Positions 1-8,522 of a stretch of 64,000 bases of DNA are shown in pieces (the stretch's first letter is position 1; each line of letters begins with the position of its first letter). Source of the DNA: Thermoanaerobaculia bacterium (GTDB lineage Bacteria; Acidobacteriota; Thermoanaerobaculia; Multivoradales; J023); assembly GCA_030431255.1 (NCBI GenBank), contig JAUIJL010000014.1, positions 164,756-228,755 of the forward strand, in the 5' to 3' direction. A model generated the notes under the pieces. That model did not search any database. It was not told the origin of the DNA and was given only the letters and a program-made list of their open reading frames with translations. The translations under genes were made by a program, and so were the position numbers.

Positions 1-54
1 CGTAGACCGTGTCCTCAGGAGCCGTTCATAGGAACACGCTAGTCAGCTCCTGAA

Positions 55-89
55 GCCTGAGCCCCATGCAGGGGCTCAGGCCCTTTTTT
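55..89 (+). terminator. Rho-independent terminator
   Basis: An 11-bp perfect stem (GCCTGAGCCCC with GGGGCTCAGGC) closes a 5-base loop and is followed by CC and six T. The T-run is on the plus strand, so it ends a plus-strand gene lying left of the window. The stretch from 90 to 203 holds nothing I can support. Confidence 0.85.
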
Positions 90-203
90 CATGAGGTTCT
101 GCTCGACCGATCGGCGAAATGGTCACGGTTGGCACGGCGGCCCAGAGCAGGCGAAGGCGAGCTTTTCATTCCGGTGATGGCCTTTCGTCTTGACCTCTCG
201 ATT

Positions 204-1490
204 TTAAGGCAAAGGAATCACCGGCCAATGACCGAAGGACAGCTCGCGGGTGGCGACTTGGTAGACCACGACCTTGGCCTCATGGAGGCGCTCGCTCTGG
301 CGAGCGAGGTCACGGCGGACTTGATCGGAGGAGCCGTCGGGGCGAGCGATGCGGTCGACGTCTAGCAATAGGTGGTAGGCGAGCTGCTCGGCGAGGCCGG
401 CGGCTCGCCCCCAGTGTAGGGCCGGGTCGGAGTAGACTGTGGAGAAGCTGTCCCCCAACAGCAGCACGGGGGCGCCGCGTTTGGCGGTCCACAACCGACC
501 GTCCCAGGTGGTGACTTCGTGCACGCGCACTTTTTCCTCGGCGTAGAGCGGGCGATCCGCCGGCAGTTTGAGGGCTTGCCACAGGTCGCCGCGTCCGCGG
601 CGCTCAAAGGGCGCGCGCGTCCAGTCGCGATCGGCGGGCGGTAGGCTGACGAGCCCGTGGATTCGGGCGGCTAGGGCCTCGGCCACGGTGTCGATGGCCG
701 TGGGGCTCCAATGGGAGTCGGTGCTCAGGTAGGCCTCGGAGTCTGAGGCGCCGGCAATCCGGCTCAGGAGCTCGCTGGGATCGAAAACGTGGATTCCGGC
801 TCGGCGCAGGTCGTCGAGCAGCGGGCCCAAGGACGGGTTGCGCAGGGGTCCCGACGAGCCGGACCCGAGGGCTGCGGGATGGATCGCCCCGTGGGTAGGC
901 ACGGGCATGAAGATCAGCTCGATGTTTCTCGCCTGGAGCCGGCGGTGGAGGTCGAGCAGGGCGGGGCGCGGATCCGGCTCGAGCGGCGCTCGGCCGCTGG
1001 GCTGGGAGCGACGTCGACGCTCGAGCACCTTGGGGTCGAGGAAGGGTGGTCCGACGAGGTGGTCGAAACCTTTGCGTAGGATCAATGGGCTTTCACGGGA
1101 GGGATCAGTCCCCCGTCGCGGGCCGGCGTAGACCGTCTCATTGCCGATTCCGCCGAAGCGAAGAAGGATCCATTGCACGGTAGGCAGGGCGGTCTGCAAA
1201 ACGGGCGAGCTGTCTTCCAAGCCGGTCTCGATCCACTCGATGCCCCGCTGCAAGGTGTGATTCCAAGCCAGCGCTTGTTGCAGACCCACGTCCGGCGTGC
1301 TCGATTCGGTGGAGGAGGCGAGCTCCGCTCGGAGGTCGTCGAGGCTCGGGTGAGTCGTCGCGAGCTGTCGCCAAGCAGGCACCGCGAGCACGGCCGCAAG
1401 ACTTGAAATGACGAGCATCCGGGCCACCCAGGGATGCACCTGCACCGGTTGCATGCGGGTGTCGTCGGTGCTGCTACGGCGGTCGTTCAT
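204..1490 (-). CDS. AlgJ/AlgX-like SGNH O-acetyltransferase
   Basis: A 428-residue membrane-anchored protein with an N-terminal signal-anchor at about residues 23-42 and an extracytoplasmic SGNH-type domain. The catalytic signature of the AlgJ/AlgX family is visible: a D-x-H pair (TDSHWS, D258 and H260) and a GDSFS block with the candidate nucleophile Ser348. Family members take acetyl groups delivered by an MBOAT partner and transfer them to an exported polysaccharide. The MBOAT gene lies directly upstream in the same direction with 21 bp between them, which supports a two-component acetylation machine. The polysaccharide is unknown: no alginate or cellulose synthase is in the window. It could act on a peptidoglycan or exopolysaccharide substrate. 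Confidence 0.82.
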   Translation of the reverse strand: MNDRRSSTDDTRMQPVQVHPWVARMLVISSLAAVLAVPAWRQLATTHPSLDDLRAELASSTESSTPDVGLQQALAWNHTLQRGIEWIETGLEDSSPVLQTALPTVQWILLRFGGIGNETVYAGPRRGTDPSRESPLILRKGFDHLVGPPFLDPKVLERRRRSQPSGRAPLEPDPRPALLDLHRRLQARNIELIFMPVPTHGAIHPAALGSGSSGPLRNPSLGPLLDDLRRAGIHVFDPSELLSRIAGASDSEAYLSTDSHWSPTAIDTVAEALAARIHGLVSLPPADRDWTRAPFERRGRGDLWQALKLPADRPLYAEEKVRVHEVTTWDGRLWTAKRGAPVLLLGDSFSTVYSDPALHWGRAAGLAEQLAYHLLLDVDRIARPDGSSDQVRRDLARQSERLHEAKVVVYQVATRELSFGHWPVIPLP

Positions 1491-1511
1491 GGCTGGGCTC
1501 GGGTCTCAGGC

Positions 1512-2939
1512 TCAGAAAATAAAGTAAATAAAAGGGTTATAACCTTGAGTTTCCATCATCACCACCGACGTCGCGAAAAGCATTAGGGTGAGCACGGCCT
1601 TCGCCGGGGTCAACCGCTCGGTGAAGTCCCAAGTCTGGGGCGCACACCAAGTGATCACCGCGGCTAGGCTGAGGCACGTCAGGTAATAGGGGGCGAGCAT
1701 CATGCCGGCGACGAGCGCGGTCTCCGGGTTATTTCCCCATCCGACCATGTCTGCGAGATACGCCACGGCCCGTCCGAGATCGGGAGCACGGAAGAAGACC
1801 CAGCTGATCAGCACCACCAGGAATGTGGCGGCAATGCGGACGGGGCGAGGTCCGGGCAGAGTCGGTCGGCCCGTGTGATCGCGGTGCAGACGTTCCACCG
1901 CCAGCAGCGAGCCGTGAATGGCACCCCAGACGACAAAGGTCCAAGCGGCGCCGTGCCACAGACCGCCGAGCAGCATCACCAACATCAGGTTGACGTAGGT
2001 GCGTGCTCGGCCCCGGCGATTGCCGCCCAAGGGAATGTAGAGGTAGTCCCGCAGCCAGCGGGAAAGGGACATATGCCAGCGTCGCCAGAATTCGGTGATG
2101 GACGCGGATCGATACGGCGAATCGAAGTTTTTGGGAAAGCGGAAACCGAGGATCAGGCCCAGGCCGATGGCCATGTCGCTATAGCCGCTGAAGTCGAAGT
2201 AGATCTGGAAGGCATAGGCGAAGACCCCCAACCAAGCTTCGAGCACACCGAGGGCGTGGGATTCAAAGGCCAGGTCGGCGACTTTTCCGCAGGGGTTGGC
2301 GAGCAAAACTTTCTTGGCCAAGCCGAGGCTGAAGAACGCCACGCCCCGGGCGCTTTTGGCCAGGGTGTGGCGACGCTCCTGGAGCTGATCGGCGACCTCC
2401 TGGAAGCGGATGATCGGACCCGCCACCAGTTGGGGGAACATGGCCACATAGGCCGCGAAATCGATCGGATTTCGGAGCGCACGACATCGCCCTCGATAAA
2501 CGTCGATCGTGTAGCTCATGGATTGGAAGGTGTAGAAGCTGATGCCCAAGGGCAGGGTAATGCGCAGGACGCTTTCAGCACGGAGACCTTCCAGGCCCAA
2601 GGTGGCGAACGTGGCGTTCCAGGTGTCGATGCCGAAGTTGAAGTATTTAAAAAAGGCCAACAAACCCAGGTTCACCAGCACCGACACCGTGACCGCCGCC
2701 TTGCGTCGCCCCGGATCGTGCTCGGCTCGGTCGATCACCAAGCCGCAGAGATAGTCGACCGAGGTCGAAAAGAGCATCAGGATTACAAAGGCTGGGTTGG
2801 CCCAGCCGTAAAAGAAATAGCTCGCGATCAACAACCCTAGGTGCTGGGTCGGTTTCGGCAGCCACCGTCGGCTCGCGGCGTAGAGCGCCAGGGCCGCGGG
2901 CAGGAAATAGAAGATGAAGAGGTGGGAGCTGAAGACCAT
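1512..2939 (-). CDS. AlgI-like membrane-bound O-acyltransferase (MBOAT)
   Basis: A 475-residue polytopic membrane protein of the MBOAT family, of normal AlgI length. Hallmarks are seen: the FxxYxxxSxxY-like start, the segment EFWRRWHMSLSRWLRDY near residues 283-299, and the catalytic-type His329 in GGLWHGAAW. AlgI/DltB/PatA proteins carry an acyl group, normally acetyl, across the inner membrane to a periplasmic transferase. The second gene of a three-gene minus-strand operon: 32 bp after the lipoprotein gene and 21 bp before the AlgJ-like gene. Function as acetyl donor to the AlgJ-like partner is inferred from family and order. Confidence 0.9.
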   Translation of the reverse strand: MVFSSHLFIFYFLPAALALYAASRRWLPKPTQHLGLLIASYFFYGWANPAFVILMLFSTSVDYLCGLVIDRAEHDPGRRKAAVTVSVLVNLGLLAFFKYFNFGIDTWNATFATLGLEGLRAESVLRITLPLGISFYTFQSMSYTIDVYRGRCRALRNPIDFAAYVAMFPQLVAGPIIRFQEVADQLQERRHTLAKSARGVAFFSLGLAKKVLLANPCGKVADLAFESHALGVLEAWLGVFAYAFQIYFDFSGYSDMAIGLGLILGFRFPKNFDSPYRSASITEFWRRWHMSLSRWLRDYLYIPLGGNRRGRARTYVNLMLVMLLGGLWHGAAWTFVVWGAIHGSLLAVERLHRDHTGRPTLPGPRPVRIAATFLVVLISWVFFRAPDLGRAVAYLADMVGWGNNPETALVAGMMLAPYYLTCLSLAAVITWCAPQTWDFTERLTPAKAVLTLMLFATSVVMMETQGYNPFIYFIF

Positions 2940-2971
2940 GATGTTGGGAGGCGACGGCTCGGTCTCGCAGA

Positions 2972-5629
2972 TTACGGATCCAAGCGATCACTCCAATAGA
3001 GCTTACCGTCACCTGGGAGGTCGTTGGAAAGGAAGAGGCTCTCCAGCTGGGGTTGGGCGTCGAAGGGCTCCAGCTTCAGTTCCACCATGCTGCCTTTGGT
3101 CAGGCTTGCAAGCGGGGTTTCTCGGCCGTCGAGCAGCACGCGATGCACGACTCGAATGGGTTTTTGGGTGGCCGTGTCCTCATACTCGAAGACCGCCAGA
3201 GCCTCCCGATAGGGCGCGATGTCCTGAAGGCTCGGCGTCGACGATCGGCGCAGCAAGCGGGCCGTGACCTCCAGGGTGTCCACCGTCTCCCGACGCTCGC
3301 GCAGCTCCAGATATCGACGGTAGTGGGTGGCCGTCTCTTCCGGGCTCAGGGGACGGTCATAGACCGCCACCCCCTCGAGGCTACCGTGCCAAGGCCAAGG
3401 AAAACGGCTGCCGTCACCATCGGGCGGTCCCATGGCTCCCAGACGCAGCCAGGTGCGTTGCCAATGGAAGAAACCGCTCTTGAGCTCTTCGGTGTCGGCG
3501 GTGGGCTCACCGTCCAAATAGGCGCGCAATCGACCCGGGCTGTAGATCACCACCAGGTGTTGGGCGACCCCGGGCCGAGCCCGGCCGAGATCGACGACGG
3601 GTCGGTCGGCATTCTGCCCGCTCGACGGGGTGCGCAAGCGCAGCTTCAAACGGTCGCCCTCTTGGGTCACGATCAAGTTGCGCCGCGGGCCGGCGGCAAA
3701 GCTGAAGAGCGCGCCGGGTGTGTCGGTGGAGCCGCGGTCCGCGACGAAGGTCAGCTCCAGCGTCAGCTCGTTGCCGGCTTTCAAGCCGAGGAATAGGCGG
3801 TCCATGGTGTCGGTGTCGGCTTGGAAGGCGCCGCCGCGCAACACCATCCGGCCCCAGCGGTCGACGAAGGATCGACCCTTGGCTTCGAGCAGGGTGGTTC
3901 GGGCCTCCCCGGCGTGGTCACCGCCGGCGGTGATGCGGTTGGCATGAAGCGCGGTTTGCCACAGGAACACGAGATCCCGGCGCGCGGTGGGCCAACGGGG
4001 GGGCTCGACCCGCAGCTTGGCTTGGCGCAGCACGTTGGGTCGGGACGCCCGATCTCGCACCGAGCGCACCACCACTTGGGCTGGGCGTTGAATCGGGTCT
4101 GAGAGCTGAAGCCGCCAAATCGTGCCGCTCTCGTCGAGCTGTGTTTCGGTGATCCGAATTTCGGCGCTGCCTTGGATTTCGACCTCCGCGTCGGCAACCT
4201 GGACCGGCTCGTCGAATTGCAAGTGCAGCTCCGTGCCGCGATTCCTCAGCTCGGAGCCGACCAATTGGGGCGCTTGCGCCGGACGCACGTGGATCCACCC
4301 ACGGGCAACCGGAGCTTGGGTGTCCGGAGCCTTGGACGGTCGGGCCGTAACCTCGTAGTGGCCGGGCTCTTGCCAAGTGCCGACGACTCGACGTGCTCCG
4401 TCGGACCCGGCGGTGGGTCCGCCCTCGAGGACTCCACCATCTAGATCCCAGGTCCAGCGCTCGGCATGGGTGCTCGACCCTCGGGAAGGGATCTCCAAGG
4501 ACACCGTGAACGGCGCCTCGCCGGTGTGGCGTCCGAGCTCCGTAGGCACGAGCCAAACCGAGGGGAAGCGGTCCGTGGCGGGATGGCGAGTGAAACGCAC
4601 GGGGGGGGCCGTCAGCTCTAGGGTTTGGGGATCCGTGGGGGCGACGAAGACGTCGTAGTCCGCGCGAGTGTGATCGTGATCGTCGTTGGAAGCGGCCCAA
4701 GCGAGGGCGTAACCGTCACTGGACGGCATGGGGAAGTACAAATAGCGGTGCGAGCCGGGCAGACGCTCGTCGCCCTTGTTGAGGATCTGCCATTGGCGAC
4801 GAGAATTTAGGTCGATGGCGCGGATCGGTCCGCCGGCGCCTGCCACCCACACACCGAGTCGGCCGTCGGCGGAAAAATAAGGCTGGCAGCCCCCTAGCTT
4901 GTCGAGCTCCTGGACCGTTCGGCTCTCGGCGTTGTAGGGCGAGAACGTCGGCGCGCCTCGGCTGGCGAAGCTGAGGGTCGGGTTCAACAGCCAGCCGTGG
5001 GCGGGACTGCCCTCGGGCACTAAGATTCGGGAGCTGTCGGCGGCTAAATCCGTCAACACGGTTCGTCCCTCACCGTCGATCCAAATCAGCTCGTGGGAGC
5101 TTTTCCACACCGCCGCCCGATGCTCGAAATAGGTTCTCGCTCGGGGGGCGAGGATCTCCCCCAGCTGGGGCCGGCCTGGATCTCCGTTGGCGCTGAGGTC
5201 CAAGCGACGTAGCTCGCCGACGGCGCCGTTCTTGGGGTAGGCGGCTTGGCCTACGGGCAAGGAGAGGTAGACCAAAGACAGCCCGTCCGGAGCAATGTGG
5301 GCGCAGCAGTGGGCCCGGGAAGGCTCGGCGGGGGTCAGGGGATAAGCACCTTCCGTGGGCTTGAGATCCCGACCGCCGAAATCCTTGCGCCACAGACGCC
5401 AGGCGCCGCGTGGATTGGAGTCGGCTCGATTGGACTCCCAAACCACGAATCCGGCTCCCAACAAGTCGTCCTGAGCGGCAGTAGCAGTTTGTGATTGCGT
5501 GGCCGACTCAGAGGTCGGCGAGGATTCTGGGGTCGTGGGTAGCTCCGCGCCCGAGGATAGATCTCCGTCGGAGCAAGCGGCGAGCGCGATCGTGAAAAGG
5601 ATTCCGAGGATGCGGCAGATGGGGCTCAT
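2972..5629 (-). CDS. Large lipoprotein: beta-propeller, PKD-like and LamG domains
   Basis: An 885-residue exported protein with a type II signal peptide (lipobox LAAC, Cys at about residue 19). The segment to about residue 365 has repeated strand-turn blocks and phrases typical of TolB/PD40 propellers (SRILVPEGS, RVTLTD-like turns, VWVAGAGGPIRAIDL). A PKD-like segment with RWTWDLDGG follows near residue 400, then a concanavalin-A/LamG-like domain at about 590-775 with YLDGEPTAD and the closing YDRPLSPEETATHYRRY. The layout suggests a surface carbohydrate-binding or recognition protein. It is the first gene of the acetylation operon, so it may bind or organise the acetylated polysaccharide; this is inference from position. 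Confidence 0.72.
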   Translation of the reverse strand: MSPICRILGILFTIALAACSDGDLSSGAELPTTPESSPTSESATQSQTATAAQDDLLGAGFVVWESNRADSNPRGAWRLWRKDFGGRDLKPTEGAYPLTPAEPSRAHCCAHIAPDGLSLVYLSLPVGQAAYPKNGAVGELRRLDLSANGDPGRPQLGEILAPRARTYFEHRAAVWKSSHELIWIDGEGRTVLTDLAADSSRILVPEGSPAHGWLLNPTLSFASRGAPTFSPYNAESRTVQELDKLGGCQPYFSADGRLGVWVAGAGGPIRAIDLNSRRQWQILNKGDERLPGSHRYLYFPMPSSDGYALAWAASNDDHDHTRADYDVFVAPTDPQTLELTAPPVRFTRHPATDRFPSVWLVPTELGRHTGEAPFTVSLEIPSRGSSTHAERWTWDLDGGVLEGGPTAGSDGARRVVGTWQEPGHYEVTARPSKAPDTQAPVARGWIHVRPAQAPQLVGSELRNRGTELHLQFDEPVQVADAEVEIQGSAEIRITETQLDESGTIWRLQLSDPIQRPAQVVVRSVRDRASRPNVLRQAKLRVEPPRWPTARRDLVFLWQTALHANRITAGGDHAGEARTTLLEAKGRSFVDRWGRMVLRGGAFQADTDTMDRLFLGLKAGNELTLELTFVADRGSTDTPGALFSFAAGPRRNLIVTQEGDRLKLRLRTPSSGQNADRPVVDLGRARPGVAQHLVVIYSPGRLRAYLDGEPTADTEELKSGFFHWQRTWLRLGAMGPPDGDGSRFPWPWHGSLEGVAVYDRPLSPEETATHYRRYLELRERRETVDTLEVTARLLRRSSTPSLQDIAPYREALAVFEYEDTATQKPIRVVHRVLLDGRETPLASLTKGSMVELKLEPFDAQPQLESLFLSNDLPGDGKLYWSDRLDP

Positions 5630-5718
5630 GGGTCCATATTAAGTTGAATTGCCCTCGGCTCGAAATCCGAATTCGAAAGTAGGTCTAAATCTAAAGTTAA
5701 TGAGTAGTTTATGTAGGT

Positions 5719-5737
5719 GTGCTATACATATTATATG
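5719..5737. promoter_or_regulatory. Possible leaderless promoter/operator of the toxin-antitoxin pair
   Basis: An AT-rich patch just ahead of the antitoxin start holds a TATACAT hexamer-like -10 (5723-5729) placed so that +1 would fall on or next to the ATG at 5735. An imperfect inverted repeat (GCTATA with TATGGC, 5721-5739) overlaps it, as expected if the RHH antitoxin represses its own promoter. No good -35 is visible and no Shine-Dalgarno precedes the ATG. Confidence 0.3.
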
Positions 5738-5989
5738 GCGCATAGGACAACCCTACTATTCGACGATGAGACCCGAAAGGCCGCGAAGCAGTTGGCTTCT
5801 CGCTTTGATTGCAGCACCTCGGAAGCGGTGAGGCGCGCTGTGGTCAGTCATCGTGACACCGTTTTCGGAGTTAACCGTGAGTTTCGCCGCAAAAGGGTCG
5901 AAGCGCTGCACCAGCTATTTGATCTCTTCGAAGGTCACGATGCTGACGAAGAAATTCGACGGTTGAAGTCGGAGGATGAAGGCTTCTGA
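5735..5989 (+). CDS. Ribbon-helix-helix antitoxin (VapB-like)
   Basis: An 84-residue protein starting MAHRTTLLFDDETRKAA, the typical N-terminal beta strand and first helix of a CopG/Arc-type ribbon-helix-helix DNA-binding domain, followed by an acidic, charged C-terminal tail that would wrap the toxin. The ATG at 5735 is preferred over the GTG at 5717 because the RHH strand begins there. Its TGA overlaps the ATG of the PIN-domain gene by one base, the usual layout for a type II toxin-antitoxin operon. The protein should both neutralise the toxin and repress the operon. It sits in DNA noticeably richer in A/T than the flanks. Confidence 0.82.
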   Translation: MAHRTTLLFDDETRKAAKQLASRFDCSTSEAVRRAVVSHRDTVFGVNREFRRKRVEALHQLFDLFEGHDADEEIRRLKSEDEGF

Positions 5990-6366
5990 TGAGAGTGCAC
6001 CTCGATACGGATTTCTTGGTCCACGCGGTGTCTCGCGCAGGTCCGGAGCGGTTTCGCTTGCTTGAGCTGGCAGAATCAGAAGCAAACATCGAAATGAGTG
6101 CCATCGCTTGGTATGAATTCGCGCGAGGCCCACGGACGGCTCAGCAACTGGCTGTTGCTCGCTCCTTCTTTTCCGATGATGGAATCATTCCGTTCTCCGA
6201 GGATATTGCTGCCGAAACAGCAGAGGTTTTTAGGAGATTGGGTTCTCCTCGACGCCGGGCGGCAGATTTCGCGATTGGAGTGACGGCTCTGACGTTTCGA
6301 GCAGGTCTTCTGACCCGCAATCGGAGAGATTTCGCTGGAATCGAGGGTCTAGAGCTTCTGGAGTAG
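5989..6366 (+). CDS. PIN-domain toxin (VapC-like RNase)
   Basis: A 125-residue PIN-domain protein. Expected acidic metal ligands can be placed: Asp6 in LDTDFLVH, Glu43 in WYEFARG, Asp93 in RRRAADFAIG and Asp114 in NRRDF. VapC toxins are Mg/Mn-dependent endoribonucleases that cut tRNA or rRNA and stop translation. It is translationally coupled to the RHH antitoxin by a TGATG junction. All catalytic residues are present, so the toxin looks intact. The exact RNA target cannot be read from sequence. Confidence 0.85.
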   Translation: MRVHLDTDFLVHAVSRAGPERFRLLELAESEANIEMSAIAWYEFARGPRTAQQLAVARSFFSDDGIIPFSEDIAAETAEVFRRLGSPRRRAADFAIGVTALTFRAGLLTRNRRDFAGIEGLELLE

Positions 6367-6390
6367 AAGGACTTCTGAGCCGGTCTTGCC

Positions 6391-6660
6391 CTAATGTTTG
6401 CCGGGTGCGGTGCGATGGGGACCGAAATATTTTTCGCTGCGATAGCGCAACCAAACACGCAGCGTCTGAGGCACTTTTTCTTTCTGCTCCGGCGTGAGGC
6501 GTTCGTAGAGGGCCAACGCCCGCTCCCGTTCCCGCCGACAGGCCTTGTTGTTGCGAGCGTCCCAGAATGCTCGGGCAAGCCGTATACGCCGATTCGTTTC
6601 TTTGACCAGCTCCGAGCCCTTGAGGTCTTCGTCGCGTTTTTTATTTTTCTTGGCCGGCAT
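6391..6660 (-). CDS. Small basic helical protein of unknown function
   Basis: An 89-residue, Lys/Arg-rich protein (start MPAKKNKKRDEDLKG) that is predicted to be almost wholly helical and includes a region LYERLTPEQKEKVPQTLRVW resembling small TPR-like or DUF-type helical hairpins. I do not recognise the family. It lies convergent to the PIN gene and seven bases after the kinase gene on the same strand, so it may be the last gene of that transcript. Charged composition and a normal start make it a plausible real gene rather than chance. Confidence 0.55.
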   Translation of the reverse strand: MPAKKNKKRDEDLKGSELVKETNRRIRLARAFWDARNNKACRRERERALALYERLTPEQKEKVPQTLRVWLRYRSEKYFGPHRTAPGKH

Positions 6661-6667
6661 GGGGTGT

Positions 6668-8380
6668 CTATTCCGACGCAGAGCCCTGGAGGCTCTGGAT
6701 CGCCTGGAGGCGTTCTTGGTCGGCGCGCAGGGCGTCGATGTCGGTGGGGTCGTATTGGTTTTGCAGATCGAGGGCGGTTTCGGCCAACCGTCTGGCTTCC
6801 GGCAGCATGTGTAGACGCACGTAGACGTCGCTCAAGGTGCCAAAGAGCTCTGCCCGCTGCAAAGGCTCGTCGGCGAAGCGACGTCCGATCCGCTGCTCGC
6901 CCCGTTGTAGGAGCTGGGCGGCGGTGGTGGACTCGCCACCGGCTTCTCGGGGATCGGAGACCTCGAAGAGCTCCACCAGGAAGTCCGTGACCTCCTCCGC
7001 GCCGGTCAGAGCCTGCTTGGCCCGCTCCACCTCTTGGGCTGCCCGCCCCGCTTCTTGGCGTGCTCGCAACATGCCCGCGGTGGTGCCGATGCTGCCGAGC
7101 ATCAAAGCGAGGGCCGCAGCGGTCGCCCCGGCGGTGATCGCCGGGTGTCGTCGGGCGAGCCGATCCAGCCGATAGGCGAGGCTCGGCGGACCGACCGACA
7201 CCGGCTCGAGGTCCAAATGCCGTTGGACGTCGTCTGCCAGCTCGGCAGCGGAGCCGTAGCGACGGGAGCGGTCCTTTTCCACCGCTCGGTGGATGATCCA
7301 TTCCAGGTCGCCCGCTAGTCTTCTCTGGACGGTCCTCGGCTCGCTGCGCAGCAGGCTCGCGACCCGTGTTTGCTCTTCCGGGTCCAACGCGTCGAAAAAA
7401 GCCCCGATCCGTGGCGGCACCTCGGTGGAGATCCGCTGGGCCACCTTGGACAGGCTCAGGCCGCGGGTCTCCAAAGGCAATTTACCCACCAGCAACTGAA
7501 AGAGGATGACCCCCAAGGCGTAGACGTCGGTCCGGGTGTCGACATCGAGCTCGGGGCCGTTTTCGCCGTGAAACGCCTCAGGGCTCATGTAGCTGGGGGT
7601 GCCGATGCCGATCTGGGTGAGCACGGTTTGATCGGTGAGGGAGCCGGAGATGGCTTTGGCGATTCCGAAGTCGATGATCTTGGGCGCCGGCCGATCGTCA
7701 ACGTCGGTGATCAAGATATTCGACGGCTTGAGGTCGCGATGCAAGATGCCCTTGCGATGGGCGTGCTCGACACCCCGGCAAATCTGGATGAAGAGGCCGA
7801 GTCGGCTGTCGACATCGAGCTTTCGGCGATCGCAATAGTCGGTCAGACTCGCGCCGTCGACGTGCTCCATGACGAAGTAGGGGAAGCCGTCGTCGGTGGT
7901 TCCGGCTTCGAGCATCTTGGCGATCGCCGGATGGGACAGCCGCGCCATGGCCTGGCGCTCGGCGTGGAATCGTGCCATCGCACCCGGGGAGGTGAAGCCG
8001 GTCTTGATCAGCTTGATGGCGACGGTTCGGCGAACGGGCTCCTCCTGTTGCGCCAAATACACGCAGCCCATGCCGCCTTCCCCCAGCACCGAGAGCACCC
8101 TAAACGGCCCCAGGTTTTCAGGGTGTTGCCGAATGAATTGGGTTTCATGGCCGGATTGATCGGCCACGAGCTCGGCGAAGGCTTCCGCTGCCGGCTCCCC
8201 CAAGAATTCCGATTTCAGGTCGTCTTCACCCTCCAGAATGGAGCTCAGCTCGTCGGCCAGCTCGGGATCCCGCCCGCGAATCTCCTCCACGAACGCGGAG
8301 CGTTCCGAGCCGCTCAGGTCGAGGGCGCGTTCCAACAGCTCGAGAATGTCGGGTTTGGGGTTGTCGGCTTCGGAGCTCAT
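6668..8380 (-). CDS. Transmembrane Ser/Thr protein kinase 1
   Basis: A 570-residue Hanks-type kinase. From the ATG at 8380 the order is: acidic N-terminal region with the conserved block seen before such kinases (residues 1-90), glycine loop GEGGMG (100-105), catalytic Lys123, HRDLKPSN loop with Asp216, DFG at 237-239 and the activation-loop end YMSPEAF, then a transmembrane segment near 430-450 and a short extracytoplasmic tail. All catalytic residues are intact. An in-frame upstream start at 8524 would overlap the divergent cytochrome gene, so the ATG before MSSEADNPK is preferred. Such kinases usually respond to envelope or nutrient signals; the tail here is too short to show a sensor fold. 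Likely co-transcribed with the small gene downstream. Confidence 0.9.
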   Translation of the reverse strand: MSSEADNPKPDILELLERALDLSGSERSAFVEEIRGRDPELADELSSILEGEDDLKSEFLGEPAAEAFAELVADQSGHETQFIRQHPENLGPFRVLSVLGEGGMGCVYLAQQEEPVRRTVAIKLIKTGFTSPGAMARFHAERQAMARLSHPAIAKMLEAGTTDDGFPYFVMEHVDGASLTDYCDRRKLDVDSRLGLFIQICRGVEHAHRKGILHRDLKPSNILITDVDDRPAPKIIDFGIAKAISGSLTDQTVLTQIGIGTPSYMSPEAFHGENGPELDVDTRTDVYALGVILFQLLVGKLPLETRGLSLSKVAQRISTEVPPRIGAFFDALDPEEQTRVASLLRSEPRTVQRRLAGDLEWIIHRAVEKDRSRRYGSAAELADDVQRHLDLEPVSVGPPSLAYRLDRLARRHPAITAGATAAALALMLGSIGTTAGMLRARQEAGRAAQEVERAKQALTGAEEVTDFLVELFEVSDPREAGGESTTAAQLLQRGEQRIGRRFADEPLQRAELFGTLSDVYVRLHMLPEARRLAETALDLQNQYDPTDIDALRADQERLQAIQSLQGSASE

Positions 8381-8522
8381 TTGGGCGCTGCGACGGGTTG
8401 GTGGGTGAGAAGGCGAACGGCTTATGGTGGCATTTCCGAAACGCGCCGACAATATGCATCGGTTCGGAGCCGAAATCTGTGCCCGGCGGGCAATCCGTCT
8501 GTGCCCGACATAGAATCCCGGC

